Assembly: GCF_034190915.1 (NCBI RefSeq)
Contig: NW_026947503.1
Location: 25,502,532 to 25,566,531, forward strand
Source: Cavia porcellus
Taxonomy: Eukaryota > Chordata > Mammalia > Rodentia > Caviidae
Length of the DNA stretch: 64,000 nucleotides
Direction of reading: 5' to 3'
Part shown: positions 11,536-23,025 of the stretch, one piece after another
How the letters are laid out: each line of letters begins with the position of its first letter
Numbering within the stretch: position 1 is the stretch's first letter
Notes under the pieces: generated by a model
Seen by the model: only the letters and a program-made list of their open reading frames with translations
Database searches by the model: none
Told to the model about the DNA's origin: nothing
Program-made: the position numbers and the translations under genes

Positions 11536-13057
11536 TAAAGCTTTCCCCTTCCCCATACCGCTGAAAGACTAGATATGAAAAGCTAAGTAGAAGTGGATTT
11601 GATGTTTGAAGACAGCCTCCGGTGCCCTCAAACTACATGCTTTCTGCTTAGTACTGTAATTACACAGCGTTTTCTTGAGTTGCTGAGGTGGAAGTGACTA
11701 TTATTGTGGGAGCCCATCCTTGTGGGGTTCACTGCTGCAAAACAGAGACACTTAGCTCACTGGCGCAGCTCCACAGGGGAAAGGAAGGAGGCCGCATGTG
11801 GGCTGCAGGCAGAGGTGGTCAGCCCAAAAAGAAGGGAAGTCAACAGCAAACACATGTGGTCAGCCCTTTCTAATGCGAAGTTCATGTTTGTTGCAGCTCT
11901 CAAAAGCGGCATATAATTAGAACTTCAAAAGGCTGACTTTTCATCACTCACCATTTAAAAGAGAAAACACTAGCTTCTATGCTGTGCTCAGGAACTGACT
12001 TCAGCTTTCCTAAAGCATAACCTCTGTAATTCAGTCTCTGTAATTCATTTACTGAGACCTACTGTGTGCCAGCCATTGTTGTAAACATTGCAAAGGTCCA
12101 ACTTCATGGCACAGAGAATCGGGATGTTTAAAGGATTCTAATGAGGCTTTTTTTTCCTCTGGTCTGATTAGCCCAATGTATGTCAGGAAGGGAGAAAGAG
12201 GAAACTCAACAGTAACAAGTGTCCTGGCCCACAGCATCCAAAATATTAGAAACTGATGTTCTGAGTTGCACCCCGAATTCAAGAAACACACTGTTGGAAT
12301 AAAGAACAGGCATTTCATTTCAATCGCAATGTGAATCAGATTGGGAATATATTCAGGTGAAAACAGTCTCTGTCTCCTGACTAGTTTCCTCCCACAGAAG
12401 TAGGAAGCAGGAACATGTACTATTAAGACTGCTCTTGTGGAAGATGTTAACCCAAACGAATTGAGTGATCGTTGTTTATTTGTCTCCTTTGTTTCTTGTT
12501 TTTTCTTGTATTTTTGTTTTATTTTCCATCTTTAAAAAAATAAAATCAAGTGTAACAGGGATACAGCAAATATCCAATTAAGCTTCATTTGGGTGTGAGA
12601 ATTCCCACCCAAAGTAAATTGTTGGATAACTCATGCTCATCTACTGAAAAGAAAATTTTTAAAAACTTTAATAACATGTTTTATTAACACAAATAATGTT
12701 CATTTACTCAAAACATCATTCTATCACATGAGACTTATTAATGAGACCACTAACTGTTTCCTGTTTGATAGCAAGCTTTGAACATGTGCTCCACACTTAC
12801 AGGCAGCACCTCTCAGGGCAGCCCCCGCGTGAGGCCTCAGCAGCCGTGTGGTTCACGGATGGCTCCCACATCAAACAGCAGAGGGTGAGGAGCTTGAGTG
12901 CTCCTGCTCAGCTGTCACTGCTGTTGCACAGGTGTATTTTTTCTGTCAAGACTCCAGCTCTTGAAGAGCAAGGCAAAAATCTACTTAATACTATAAAATT
13001 CCATAATGTCCAGTGAGAAGAGCCGCTTGTAAGTACTGGCCAAGTGAGGTCATCTGA
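11536..13057. other. no gene seen
   Basis: Unique sequence. A 91-codon frame at 12741-13016 contains WFTDGS, which looks like the first RNase H motif of retroviral pol, but nothing around it supports a pol gene. Frames at 11688-11916 and 12049-12318 have no recognisable domain. Confidence 0.45.
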
Positions 13058-13146
13058 GAGCTGAAGATGTAGCTCAGTGATAGTGCCATGCTTAGCATGC
13101 ACAAAGTCCTGGGTGCAATCCTCAGTACTACCAAACAAAAAAAAAA
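13058..13146 (+). mobile_element. ID SINE, diverged
   Basis: GATGTAGCTCAGTGATAG (box A), ATGCTTAGCATGCACAAAG, TGGGTGCAATCCTCAGTAC (box B) and an A-rich tail. Plus strand. It lies just upstream of a B1-dID element. Confidence 0.8.
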
Positions 13147-13175
13147 GATACAGTTAATTAAATAAAAACTTTTTA

Positions 13176-13373
13176 GCTGGACACAGTTGTGCACACTTGT
13201 AATTCTAAAACTCTGAGAGGCTGAGGCAGGAGGATCACAAGTTTGAGTCCAACCTGATCAAGTTTGTGATTTAGGGAGGTCTTGCCTCTAAAATAAATAA
13301 ATAAAGACAGGATGTAGCTCAGTTAAAGGCCCTGGGCACAGTCCCTAGTACCATAAAACAAAAACAAAAAAAG
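13176..13373 (+). mobile_element. B1-dID (MEN-type) composite SINE
   Basis: A B1 monomer (AGCTGGACACAGTTGTGCAC, GGCTGAGGCAGGAGGATCAC, AGTTTGAGTCCAACCTG) runs through an A-rich linker into an ID-like tail (GGATGTAGCTCAGTTAAAGG, CCTGGGCACAGTCCCTAGTA). The ID part has the shortened middle typical of MEN elements of squirrels and related rodents. Confidence 0.8.
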
Positions 13374-13968
13374 GTGTTAATTCATCAATTATCTGATTTA
13401 GTTGACTCAGTTTTTACACAGAACACTATTATTCTTTGAATTGTTATTTTGGAACTTAAATTTTTTTTCTCTGCTCAGCATCTTGGATTATGTATATGAT
13501 GTATATGCTGAACTGCTTTTTCTGTTTGATTTAGAGGTAGCTCCTTTTTTTTCCCCCTGTGAGCCAGGTGCCAGTAGAGACCCCACTCTCCCTCTCTTCC
13601 TCTCATGTGCTGTCTTCAGGCGACAGTGTTCCCCCACAGAGAACAACAGCGGATCTATCAGTCAGGACAGATGCCATCTGTGGTTCCCACCTGCTGGATA
13701 GAATACCCTGGAGCGCTTGTCAGGAACACAGATTATTAGTAAAAGCAAAGATTTTAGCATGGCTCATCATTTTAGGTGGAAAAATTTAAAGATAAAATAG
13801 CATTTCAAGTGTGCATAGTATTTTACCATTTACAAAATACATTTGAGCTTTACCTCCTTTATTCCTTAAAATACACCTAAGTGGTCTAAGGAACTCGTTT
13901 TTGTCCTGTAAGGAAACTGGGCTTTAAATGCTTTACTTGGTTAAGGCCTTGTGCCCTCATTCCCTGGG
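13374..13968. other. no gene seen
   Basis: Two overlapping plus-strand frames (13402-13701 and 13559-13789) have no domain. No repeat recognised. Confidence 0.45.
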
Positions 13969-14128
13969 CCCCGAAATGGGGACTGGGCTCTGGGATGCTC
14001 TATCACTGAGCTACAGCCACAGTTCTTAAAAATAAATAAATACTTTTTTTTCCTTTTTTTTTTTTTGGAGACAGGTTCTCGCTAAGTTGCCCAGGCTGGC
14101 CTCTGCCTCTCAAGGAGCTGGAATTATG
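13969..14128 (-). mobile_element. B1-dID (MEN-type) SINE, decayed
   Basis: On the plus strand the ID part comes first as GGGATGCTCTATCACTGAGC and CTACAGCC, then an A/T linker, then the B1 part GGAGACAGGTTCTCGCTAAG and TTGCCCAGGCTGGCC. The order gives minus orientation. Confidence 0.75.
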
Positions 14129-14189
14129 TTTGATTCCTAGTATTTCCCACATATTAACACCCCGATGGTTTATGGAGCGTTTCAGCAAA

Positions 14190-14370
14190 ATGCCCAAGTC
14201 ATTCTGGCTCGGATTCCGACTCGCCACCGTCGGGAGGCAGCGCTGTTGGACGTGCCCTCTGCAGGGCTCCCCGGCGCCGCCCCGCCCGGCTCGGTTTCCA
14301 CTGCAGCCGGGCGATCAGGGCCAGGCTCTGCCTCCGCTGGGCGCCGCTGCCCTCTGCTGGTGACCCTGCT
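14190..14370. promoter_or_regulatory. isolated CpG-rich patch, possible regulatory element
   Basis: I count about 18 CpG in roughly 150 bases, against near absence in the flanks. It includes a GC box (CCGCCCCGCCCGGC, near 14275-14290) and a consensus CTCF site. No recognised repeat explains it; the neighbouring SINE ends at 14128. The frames across it (14165-14392 plus, 14182-14481 minus) are likely by-products of GC content. It may be an unmethylated insulator or distal element, or a small promoter. Confidence 0.5.
14346..14360 (-). promoter_or_regulatory. candidate CTCF binding site
   Basis: The minus strand reads CCAGCAGAGGGCAGC, which fits every position of the CTCF core consensus CCASYAGRKGGCRSY. 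The flanking bases GTCA upstream also suit the extended motif. A weaker, partly matching copy lies on the plus strand at about 14227-14246 (CCGTCGGGAGGCAGC), pointing the other way. Occupancy cannot be seen in sequence. Confidence 0.6.
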
Positions 14371-14975
14371 CAGAGCCCCTTCACTACAGTGAGACTCCCT
14401 TTCCTGTTTTCCTGAAAGCATTTCACTGCAGCCAGATTTTAAGGATGTCTTTTCAGAGGATAGAAAAGAAAGAAAATACATAATCCAGGGAACTGATGAC
14501 TTCTCTTAGATGAAGCTGCAGTCGGAGATTCCAGCCTGGACCCATCTCAGAGTTCTTTAACCGGGGTTGCTTTCAACTTCCTTCCAAATACAGCCGTCCT
14601 CCCTAGCCTTGCCACACGCTGCGTGGGTCCAGAGAGACTGGCATGAAGGGAAAGGGTCGTTTCCCCTTGCTCTGCAGGTCTACAGGTCATCTTTCAGGCT
14701 AGTGAGGCTGTCTGTAAGGATGGTCAGGGACCATCTCACACTGCGAGGGCTTGTGTTAACAGACTTGAGGGGAAAATGAAATTACTGTGTAAAGTATTAA
14801 CCTACATCCCTAGGTTCTTGTGTATTCAGATTTAAATGATTCTAGGTATTCAGGCTTAAACGAATCTGTATTCTTATAGCATGGGGTCTGCAGAGCCCTG
14901 TTGTTCCCCAAGAAATTAAAGTCTACATCTCCTCCTTGTTCAAGAATATACACAGATCTCAAGAATAGGGAATAC
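14371..14975. other. no gene seen
   Basis: Moderate GC content falling towards AT-rich. A 70-codon frame at 14567-14779 has no domain. Confidence 0.45.
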
Positions 14976-15062
14976 TGGGCTAGCGATTTAGCTCAATGGC
15001 ACAAGTGCTTGCTTGCCTGGCAAACACGAGGTCGTGAATTTGATCCCCTGTACCAAAAGGGA
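14976..15062 (+). mobile_element. ID SINE
   Basis: GGGCTAGCGATTTAGCTCAA, GCTTGCCTGGCAAACACGAG, GGTCGTGAATTTGATCCCC (box B) and GTACCAAAAGGG. Same young-looking ID type as at 5268, with moderate divergence. Confidence 0.85.
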
Positions 15063-17199
15063 GGGGATGTGAATATCTCACTCATAAAGCAGCCTAATTT
15101 CCGGCTGAAAAAGTGAAATCTTCTCTAGGAAAAATAACAATTTTTTTGTTTAAAAATATACTATCTTAGTTACTTTGCAAAAATGAAAAAAAGTTTAATT
15201 CCTCAGTCTAAGATTCTGTCTTTGGACCACTTTGATCAGTCTGATTGATAACCCTCCAGAGAGCTATATGGACCACTAGCTCTACATTGTTTTGCCCCCA
15301 GGAAAGGGGCTTTGCTGACAAAGGGACAAAAAGGGACCATCTGCCCCATGAGACATTTCACATCCACCTTTTAGGAAGTAGTTCCTTAAGAAACAGTTTT
15401 TGCTGTTAACTTTAAAGTGATGCTTTTACAGACTACTAAACCCATCAAGGTTTCCAAAAACAGATCTCGTTCTGAGTGAGGGCAACCTGTTATACCAGTA
15501 TTATATAAGCCTAGCAGTCTGCCAAGACTCCTGTGGCTCCTTAGACAGCACAGCAGGAGCAGAATTCACCTTTGCTGATGATTAAGTAATTACCAACATC
15601 AATTACTTGCTGTTCTAACATAATAATGCCTTCAGGGAAATTGGGCTGGATGGGTCAGTTTGCCCTGTCACGAAACTGTCCCAAACAGTTTTCCTTAGAA
15701 TTTGGTCTCTGCTTTGTAGGGTTGCTATTTCTTACTTGGCTTTCAACTAATTAGTTCTTGTCTATTCCTAGAACAAGGTCTAGCCTTCATTTTCATGTTA
15801 TGGGCTGGGAGTCTTGAGTTCCAAATTTTATAGATCTATCTCTAAATGAATGAGATATACATTTTGAGTGAGAACCTTAGGGTCTTAGTTGCTTCTTAAT
15901 TGATTTCTTTTTTTCAATCTGCTGTCACTCATCTAATAGTTCAACAAATACTTAGTGAGCTCTTATGTATAGAGCACTATCACAGTGGTTCATATACCTT
16001 GGCTACATGTTGCATTCCTAAAATAGAAGTAAATAAATAAGTGTAATAAAGGAATAATTATAGAAAACTATGTAATAGAATCTTGGTGATAAGGAAGAGG
16101 ATGAACAGAGAAGGGAGGAAAAGAGAGGTTTAAGAGATTGAAAATTAGCAAGATCTGTTGTAGGGATATGATTTCTCCAAAGAAGCATTCTGTAATACAA
16201 ATATACACTTACACATTTAAAAGAAAGAGATCCCAAGGGCAGCTAGTCTCTGGCATCATGTAAACACACGGCAGAAAGTACCAGATGTGAACAAGGAAGG
16301 GGAGCTCCATCAGGCACAGTCTAGTGACACCTTGATCTTGAGCTTCTCAGCATACAGGATTTAGGGACGTAAACTTCTGATACTTATAAGCCATTCATTC
16401 AGTCTACAGGAGTGTTGTTGTTATTACAGTCCAAACAGACTAAGGCAGTTAACCGACACGTGGCCAATTTTTGTGAACGTTCTATTTGTGCTTAACAAGA
16501 GAATATGCATTCTCTGTATTGTCAAGCCTTAAGGTTTGCTATATACCCATAATACTTTATTATTTTGCTTGGGCCATTATGTTCTTACTTACTTTACTGT
16601 TTTCATTTGTCTGGAATGCCTTTATTAATTTCTTTATTCTTAACCTTTCTGAGCCACTAGTAAGTTTGTATTTTATGTATCTCATAGAATTGCATTTAGC
16701 TATGTAAGTCCATTTAGTGGGAGAGTTATGCAATTTATTAATAAAGTTGTCAATAAATTATAGTACTATATTAAATATGACATGTGCTTGACTCCCAAAA
16801 AAGACTCCTGATTCCAGGCTTTTACGTCCAGAAGATTCCCCCAGGGTAGCTGATCCGGGTATGATGTTAACATTGAAATATCAGAAGCCTCCCAGGTGAT
16901 TCTACCACATAACCCAGGACGAGAACTCCTGCTCCAAGCTCTAAGCAGCTCTTCAAAAGCCTCACCCTGCCTGGTGGCACCCTGCCCCAGGTATCACCCT
17001 GTCATTTCCACCTGCAAGTGTTCTCACATCTTGACCTATGCTTTTCGTTCTGGGAATATCTGAGTTGTTTTTAAAAGTTACTCTTTCAGATATATTTGTT
17101 TTGAATAACTTATAGAATTCACATGACTGAAAAGATAAAACCCTTAGACCAGAGTCTGACATCACTGCAGAGGATGAGCTGTTCCTAGACTGTGACTCA
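15063..17199. other. no gene seen
   Basis: About 2.1 kb of unique AT-rich sequence. Near 15164-15215, CTTAGTTACTTTGCAAAAAT may be the worn end of a minus-strand MaLR LTR, but the match is too short to delimit. No exon or RNA gene supported. Confidence 0.4.
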
Positions 17200-17264
17200 T
17201 CATTGTATATATATTACTATATTATATATATACAATATATATAATATTACCATATATATATGGT
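17200..17264. repeat. AT-rich palindromes / TA microsatellite
   Basis: Two perfect inverted repeats lie side by side. The first has 13-base arms (17219-17231 and 17235-17247) around the loop ACA. The second is the 16-base palindrome ACCATATATATATGGT at 17249-17264. Such sequence can extrude cruciforms and is often unstable. Confidence 0.85.
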
Positions 17265-17311
17265 CATGAATTTAATTCTTTCCATGATTCTGGTTGCAAA
17301 CGACACACACA

Positions 17312-17483
17312 CATATTTTTGGCAGTACTAGGGCCTTCCCAGGGCCTTCACACTGAGCCGTACCTTCAGCCTCTTCTCCCTTCCTTGAGCAGTGTCTTGG
17401 CAAAGTTGCTAAATTATTCAGGCTGAGTTCAAACTTGCAGTCCTGCCTCAGCCTCCCAGAGTGCTGGCATTTCAGATGTGTTA
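17312..17483 (-). mobile_element. B1-dID (MEN-type) SINE
   Basis: On the plus strand: GGCAGTACTAGGGCCTTCCC and ACTGAGCCGTACC (ID part), then GCAAAGTTGCTAAATTATTC, AGGCTGAGTTCAAACTTGC and CCTCAGCCTCCCAGAGTGCT (B1 part). Minus orientation. Confidence 0.75.
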
Positions 17484-17484
17484 C

Positions 17485-17610
17485 TGTTGATACACTTTGT
17501 CAACTTGGGAAGTCTAGAAGCTGACTAAGTATCCCAGCAGTTCTAAATCCTGGAGTGTAGAGGATTTGCCAGTTACTGCTCTAGGATCTGTCAAATTGAG
17601 AAGTTTAGAA
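17485..17610 (+). mobile_element. MLT1-like LTR fragment
   Basis: TACACTTTGTCAACTTGGGA followed by CTAGAAGCTGACTAA resembles the start of the 5' LTR at 36049 (GTGTCAACTTGAGACAG, AGAAGCTAATTAAA). The match fades after about 120 bases, so limits are approximate. Confidence 0.4.
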
Positions 17611-18575
17611 GTTTAACTGATGCAGCAGGGAGCTAGGGTCCTTGCTTTGTAAACATCCTCATCCTGTGCAAGAGGAGGGCACAGAGATGGTGTGAGCGCT
17701 GGATGAAGGGGTGATAACCTGCTTACAATCTAAGGGAGGTTTCTTGTCCCCCTTTTTTACTCTTGCTTTTGCTTTATTCGGTTAGGAAACAATTTGAGCG
17801 GCTCCACTTGGATGCAGAACAATTGCTTCGGCATTGGTTAAACTGACTCGACTCTATGCACTGCTGTGTACAGAGCTGCTATGGTATTTCCTTCTCTCTT
17901 CAATTGACTCTAAACAATGCAAATAAGGCCAGCTGAAGTACTGATATGTAATCTTTAAGGCCAACCTGACAGTTTCCTGTTTCCTCAGATTGTGTTCCCT
18001 GTCAATCTGCTGAATGCAGTGGGATGGCAGAACCAGTCAGCTCCAGGAATGTCAATATGTGTAAGCCTCGAAATAAAGAGGCTACGACTCAGACTCCCCA
18101 GGGTACAGAAGTTTACATATCAGAAACTGAAGCAACAGCCTCCTAAATTCATTCATATGCTGTCCCAGTCAAGTTATGCAGGCTGGTCTTTCTGTAAATC
18201 TCTTCTTGTGTTTTGCAGCCATGTTTTTCTCCCTACCTGGCCAGTCAGCTCAAATAACTCGTAGTTCCTGACTCACTGTCACTCATCCTTGAACCACTTC
18301 CTTCTTAGCAAGATCATAAATTCTAGGAGAGGCCTTAGATAAATTCTAGGAGGGGCCTTTGTCAGTATATCCTCACTTGGATGGGCCTTGGGACCTCTTG
18401 GCTGCCCATAACTTTGAATGTTTCTTAGTGTCTCACCAGGTGGAAGATTGGAACTAACTTGCTTAAATTCCAATAATGTTTCCATGAGACTGCACATATA
18501 ACTTTCAGGATTACAAATATAACTTTCTGGATTACAAGGTGAATGGGAAAAAGGATTACAATATTTGGGATACAA
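17611..18575. other. no gene seen
   Basis: Unique sequence, with a 90-codon frame at 17992-18264 that shows no domain. Confidence 0.4.
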
Positions 18576-18579
18576 TATA

Positions 18580-18766
18580 TGATATTGGGATTATAACAGT
18601 ATTCTGCTGCCCTGAAGTGTTGTTCTAGTGCCATGCCACTCTGCCTTGAAGCTAGCTGATTATGGACTGAAACCTCCACAAACAGTGAGCTAAATAAACC
18701 TTTCTTTCCTTAATTTTAAGCATTGGTTGTTTTGTCTTATTAACAAGAGAAAAAAAAACTAAGACA
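18580..18766 (+). mobile_element. MaLR-type LTR, 3' half (family B relative)
   Basis: CACTCTGCCTTGAAGCTAGC, TATGGACTGAAACCTCCACA, AGTGAGCTAAATAAACC (poly-A signal), TTTTGTCTTATTAACAAGAG and the end AACTAAGACA. The upstream half is missing or too diverged to recognise. Confidence 0.75.
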
Positions 18767-19900
18767 GGATGTTTGCCACCATTCCCAGGTTTCCATCAAT
18801 ATTTGAATGCTACTTAAAAAAATAAGGAAAACTTGTCACTCATCCTGAGTCTCAGTCTGAATATTGCCCAGGAACATTAAAACGTCCCAGGTGCCAAACA
18901 AAGATGATCTAAAGATGGTAACATTTGATACTTTAATCAAGATCCTGGGATACTATACTGTCAATGGTTGGTTCAGTTGTCAGTGTATTATTGGCATAAG
19001 AAATAAGATGTTTTAGCCTATGTCACCTTGCTCTTGTTTCAAATGTATTTGTTACTAGGGCAACAGAAGTGATGATCAGTTTCATTTAGACATCACCTCT
19101 GTGGTGGTGAGCGGTTCCCACAGATCTCCAGTTAGGGGACCCTCGTTACTGTGCTCTGAATCCACTGGCACAGATGGGCACAGACCCCTCACTACGCTTC
19201 CCATGGGCTGCTCTGAGCCACTGAGACAGACCTGCATGTGGGAGAACTGATGCTTCTCCCGTAGGTAGGCTTGGCTGGAGAAGCCCTTGAGGGCCTTGAT
19301 GGGTCTTCCTGAGACTGCACGGTAGCCTGGGACCCTTCCATTCCTTATTTCATGCAGCCTTATACTTGTGTTGTGGTCTGGCAGCCTCTGAGTCTTCCCA
19401 GCAGGCTCCTTACCTCCGTTTCCTGGCTCTTCCTTCTTCTAATGGTCTCATATGGGTAAGTACCTTGCTCTTGCCTATTGGAAAAACCAGACTAACACCC
19501 TTGGCTTCTTCAGCTACAACCACAACTTCCTTCCCCAGCAGCAGTCAAAGCCAGCTGAGCACAAAGCAGACCCGCAGAGGTAGCAGAGCCGTACTTTGCC
19601 CTGGTGTGACAACCATGCGTCTTGGCTCTCCATCCATGCTGAATGAATGAGTCAGAATTGCAAAGATGCATCATGGAAAAACACATAGAAGCAGAACGAT
19701 TTGGTTTAAAAAATAAAATTGGGCCTTTTCTTGCAGAAAATCTGGTTTAATTACGAGGGCTGGTCTCACCATTTAGATTACATAGCAGACATTTCCTGTT
19801 TACTGAAGGAGCTAAATTGGTAACCCCAAGATTTGAGGTGGAAGGAAATACCTACCCTACATGTCTGATTTAAGCATGTATGTTAAGAATTACACATTTT
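18767..19900. other. no gene seen
   Basis: A less AT-rich patch at about 19080-19640 holds a 94-codon frame (19366-19650) and a donor-like GGGTAAGTACC near 19455, but no domain, partner site or conservation signal can be shown from this sequence alone. Confidence 0.4.
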
Positions 19901-20052
19901 TAGCCAAGTACTGTAGCACACACCTATAATCCCAGCATTCAGGAGGCGGAGGCAGGATGATCACAATGAGTTCAAGATCAGCCTGGAATACAAAGCGAGC
20001 TCAAAGCCAGCCTGAACTGCACAGTGAGACCCTTTCTCAGAAAGATCAAAGG
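19901..20052 (+). mobile_element. B1 SINE
   Basis: TAGCCAAGTACTGTAGCACA, CACCTATAATCCCAGCATTC, GGAGGCGGAGGCAGGATGAT and AGTTCAAGATCAGCCTGG. It has an extra internal near-repeat (CTCAAAGCCAGCCTGAACTG), giving a slightly longer B1. Plus strand. Confidence 0.85.
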
Positions 20053-20549
20053 GAAAAGAAGTGTTACATATTTTTAAATTCAAGTCTTATATTCTAAATT
20101 TAAATTGCATATATTTTAAATAACATTGATAAAAGCAGAGTTTAATGGTATTCAGTTTTTCTAACCTTTCTGAATATGTCAAGTATAAAAATATATTTCC
20201 AAAGTAAGAGTAGCTGGTATACATAATTAAGAGTCACTTGAAAGTTTTGGTAAAGCTTTCCACATATTTCCTAGAAAGTAAGAGAAATGAGTAACTTTAA
20301 TGACTGAATAATGAATTTTTTGAAAGCCAAGTGGTTTCTTGTTCTTGCCTTGAGCAAAACTGAAGAAGTACTTAAGTGAACTGTCAACTGAGAGATGGAA
20401 AAATGTGATTCTTGTTATGTAACTTACAAAGAACTTTAAAATTGAATGTTATTGCTGTAAGCAACATTTTCTGGTGCTACCTACTTATTTAAGTCAATGT
20501 TTGCAAGCACATAGAGCTCTAAACTTAAGGATAAAAATAAAGTTATTAC
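20053..20549. other. no gene seen
   Basis: AT-rich, no repeat or exon recognised. Confidence 0.45.
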
Positions 20550-20626
20550 AGCTGGGATGTAGCTCAGTGATAGAGTGTTTACCTACCATGCTCAAAGCTT
20601 TGAGTTCATCCCCAGCATCACCTAAA
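20550..20626 (+). mobile_element. ID SINE, diverged
   Basis: CAGCTGGGATGTAGCTCAGT, GATAGAGTG, then TTGAGTTCATCCCCAGCATC. Box A and box B are still readable. Confidence 0.8.
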
Positions 20627-21287
20627 ATGATTATTTTTAACTCTCTCATTTATTGCCATATAAATGAACTTACTAGAAAACAATAGCAACACATATTTTT
20701 ATCGAGCTCATTTATTTTCCTGCTTAATTATTTTTAATTATTTTCATGTTTAATAATTTGTGGTATCTTTATGTCATGTTGACTAATGTGTACTAATAAC
20801 AGCATTTATATTATCCAAGAAGGAACTTTTTGACATTGAGAGCCTTTTCAAGATTTCACTTTATGTAGGTATTTTTATAGCAAAGAAGAATAAGAAGATG
20901 TTCACCAACAGGCTTTGGAGCATAAAGTATATTACACTAGGATACTGTTTCATTAGGGGAAGACAATAAAATATAAGTTGAAGGAGAAAAAGAAGTAGGA
21001 AAAGGCTTATACTTTTATAAGAGAACTCGTGTATTTTTAAATAGATAATCATATAAAATCACTATTACGTTTGGATATCACTGGACACATTTAAGTAATA
21101 AATTTAAACTAGCTCCATTTTAAATGACTATATTTATAATTTTTATAACATGCCAGAAATAATCATCTGATGCAGTTAACTTACGTAAGCTTATGATATA
21201 TGAAGGAAGTGAAGACATGGCTTTTCATAATTTGTTGAGATAAAATAAAATAAGATGGCAGCAATTATCTTACAACATCACCTGTTC
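20627..21287. other. no gene seen
   Basis: Very AT-rich unique sequence without supported features. Confidence 0.45.
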
Positions 21288-21435
21288 AGGGGTTTCAACC
21301 TCAGTTGCGTCTTGGACTCACCTGGAACAATTTTTTAAGAAGCGTTGATGCCTCACCCACTCCAGACCATCGGTCTCTGAAAATAGGATCTGAAACTTGG
21401 GATGATTTTAAAACACTTAGGAATTTTCACTATGT
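21288..21435 (+). mobile_element. MER20-like DNA transposon fragment
   Basis: CAGGGGTTTCAACCTCAGTT, then TTGGACTCACCTGGAACAAT and CTCACCCACTCCAGACCATC follow the order of the MER20 (nonautonomous hAT) left half. The right half is not clearly present. Confidence 0.55.
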
Positions 21436-22230
21436 CCAGAGTTGGGGATCCCTGGAAGCTGAGAGGAGGGTGGCCCCCTGGAGAGGGGCTGAGACTTGCC
21501 TGAGCCCTTGAAGTTCTGGGGCAAACACAAGGGGCAAACAAATTTCCTTAGTGCCTTGTAATCTCTGGTGAGAGGTAAAGGAGCTATGCCTTGTGTTTCA
21601 TGACACTCTCATGCTCTGGCCATCCATGACTCTTAGTTCTCAGGGCCTCAGAAACCTCTCTTCCTCTCAACTCAGGTATATATGGAGACTTTGGGTCAGA
21701 GGCCTGTTTTCAAGACACTGATCTTCAATACACCGAGCGTTGGGTATTTTATCTAGCAATGAGAGAAAAGTTACTAAGAAACTATGCTGCAAACACAATC
21801 TGAGAAACAAAGGCCAGAAATGACATGAACTGCTGGGCCATACAGGGTAGGTAGAGCCTGAAAGAAAACCCACAGAGAACAAAGAGACTCCCAGGAGCTC
21901 TAGCAAGGCTCCCTTCCTACCTACCCGCATGATCCTGGCACTTGGACAGGTAAGTGGGTTAGTGTTATGAAAAGTCTAAAAGGGACTTGAGCCTATTGTC
22001 AACCTAGAAAGCACATCTCCCAGGTCTGTCTGGACCTCCTGTAGTTAGCATATGTTCTAAAAGGACAGATTTAACTCTGGCACGAGCTACCTGATCCTGG
22101 TTTCCTGTTTGGGCTTACAAAGCCTCACACATCCTCCTGTGGTATCTTTCTCATGCAACTGATATGTGATGTGAAGCAATAAAATCTAGTAGCCACACCT
22201 AATTCTGGGAAAGGCTAAATCAAAAGGCGT
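21436..22230. other. mostly unique; LTR tail at about 21735-21780
   Basis: CGTTGGGTATTTTATCTAGC, AATGAGAGAAAAGTTACTAA is the last ~50 bases of a MaLR family B LTR. Nothing else is recognised; open frames here are short. Confidence 0.4.
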
Positions 22231-22239
22231 GTCTCACTA

Positions 22240-22660
22240 TAGGACACCTCTGTTAATATTTCATACTTCCATGTCGGTTTCCTGCATCTGCTATAATAGC
22301 ACACCACAAACTGACTTAGAGCAATACAAACATATTCTTCCACACTTCTGGAGGGCAGAAATCTGAAATCAAGGTGCTGAGAAGGCCGCCTTGGCTCCCG
22401 AGGTTCTAACTGAGAGTCTAATCTGCTCTCACCTTTCCCAATTTCTAGTGGCTGCTTATGTTTTTTGATTTGTGGTCTCAAGGTTCCAACCTCTTCTCCA
22501 TCTTCATATGACTTTCTGCTTTGTGTGGGTCAAATCTCCCTGTGCCTCTTTTTTTTTTTTAAGAATAAGTGTGATTGCACTTAGAGCCTAAGAACCCAGG
22601 GTAATGTCTCCATCTTGGATCCTTAATGTCATCTTGTGGGCAAAGGCCCTTTGTCTCCAT
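22240..22660 (+). mobile_element. ancient interspersed repeat, unassigned MER/MLT-like family
   Basis: CACACCACAAACTGACTTAG, TTCTGGAGGGCAGAAATCTG, AAATCAAGGTGCTGAGAAGG and a CTTCATATGACTTTC block. Same family as 155-470 and 28320-28865. Noncoding. Confidence 0.5.
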
Positions 22661-22674
22661 AACAAAATGAGCTA

Positions 22675-23025
22675 TGTTTTCAATGTGTTCCTATCCTCCA
22701 AATATGTTGAAAACTAAACCCCTAGTGCAATAGAGTTGGGACATGGAGATGAGGCCCTAGGGAGATATTTAGATGATGAAGGTTCCACCCTCAAGACTGG
22801 TTAATGCTGATTAAAAAAGGATTACGGGGTGCAAATTCAATCTTACTGTTGTGCGTTCTCACTATGTGATGCCTTCTGCCATGTCACAACTCTCCTTGCC
22901 AGAAGCAGCCCCTCAATCTTGAACTTCCTAGTCTCTAGCTATAGGATTCAAAAACCTTTAATTGTTTATTTATTACCTAGTCTGTGATACTCTGATACAG
23001 CAGCAGAAAATGGACTATGACAACA
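22675..23025 (+). mobile_element. MST-type MaLR LTR (old)
   Basis: TGTTTTCAATGTGTTCCTAT, CCAAATATGTTGAAAACTAA, AGTTGGGACATGGAGATGAG, GATGCCTTCTGCCATGTCAC, then TATTACCTAGTCTGTGATAC and AAATGGACTATGACAACA at the end. This is the order of a mammalian MST/THE1-type LTR. No internal part follows. Confidence 0.7.

Noticed and set aside
12741..13016. 91-codon frame with WFTDGS, like the first RNase H motif of retroviral pol
   Set aside because: The following residues do not fit RNase H spacing, no reverse transcriptase or integrase remnants flank it, and no LTR is attached. Most likely chance.
14165..14481. Frames of 75-99 codons across the CpG-rich patch
   Set aside because: GC-rich sequence has few stop codons. 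Three overlapping frames on both strands argue against coding. The regulatory reading is preferred.
19366..19650. Possible exon with donor-like GGGTAAGTACC near 19455
   Set aside because: No acceptor, domain or neighbouring exon could be tied to it; one donor-like match is expected by chance.
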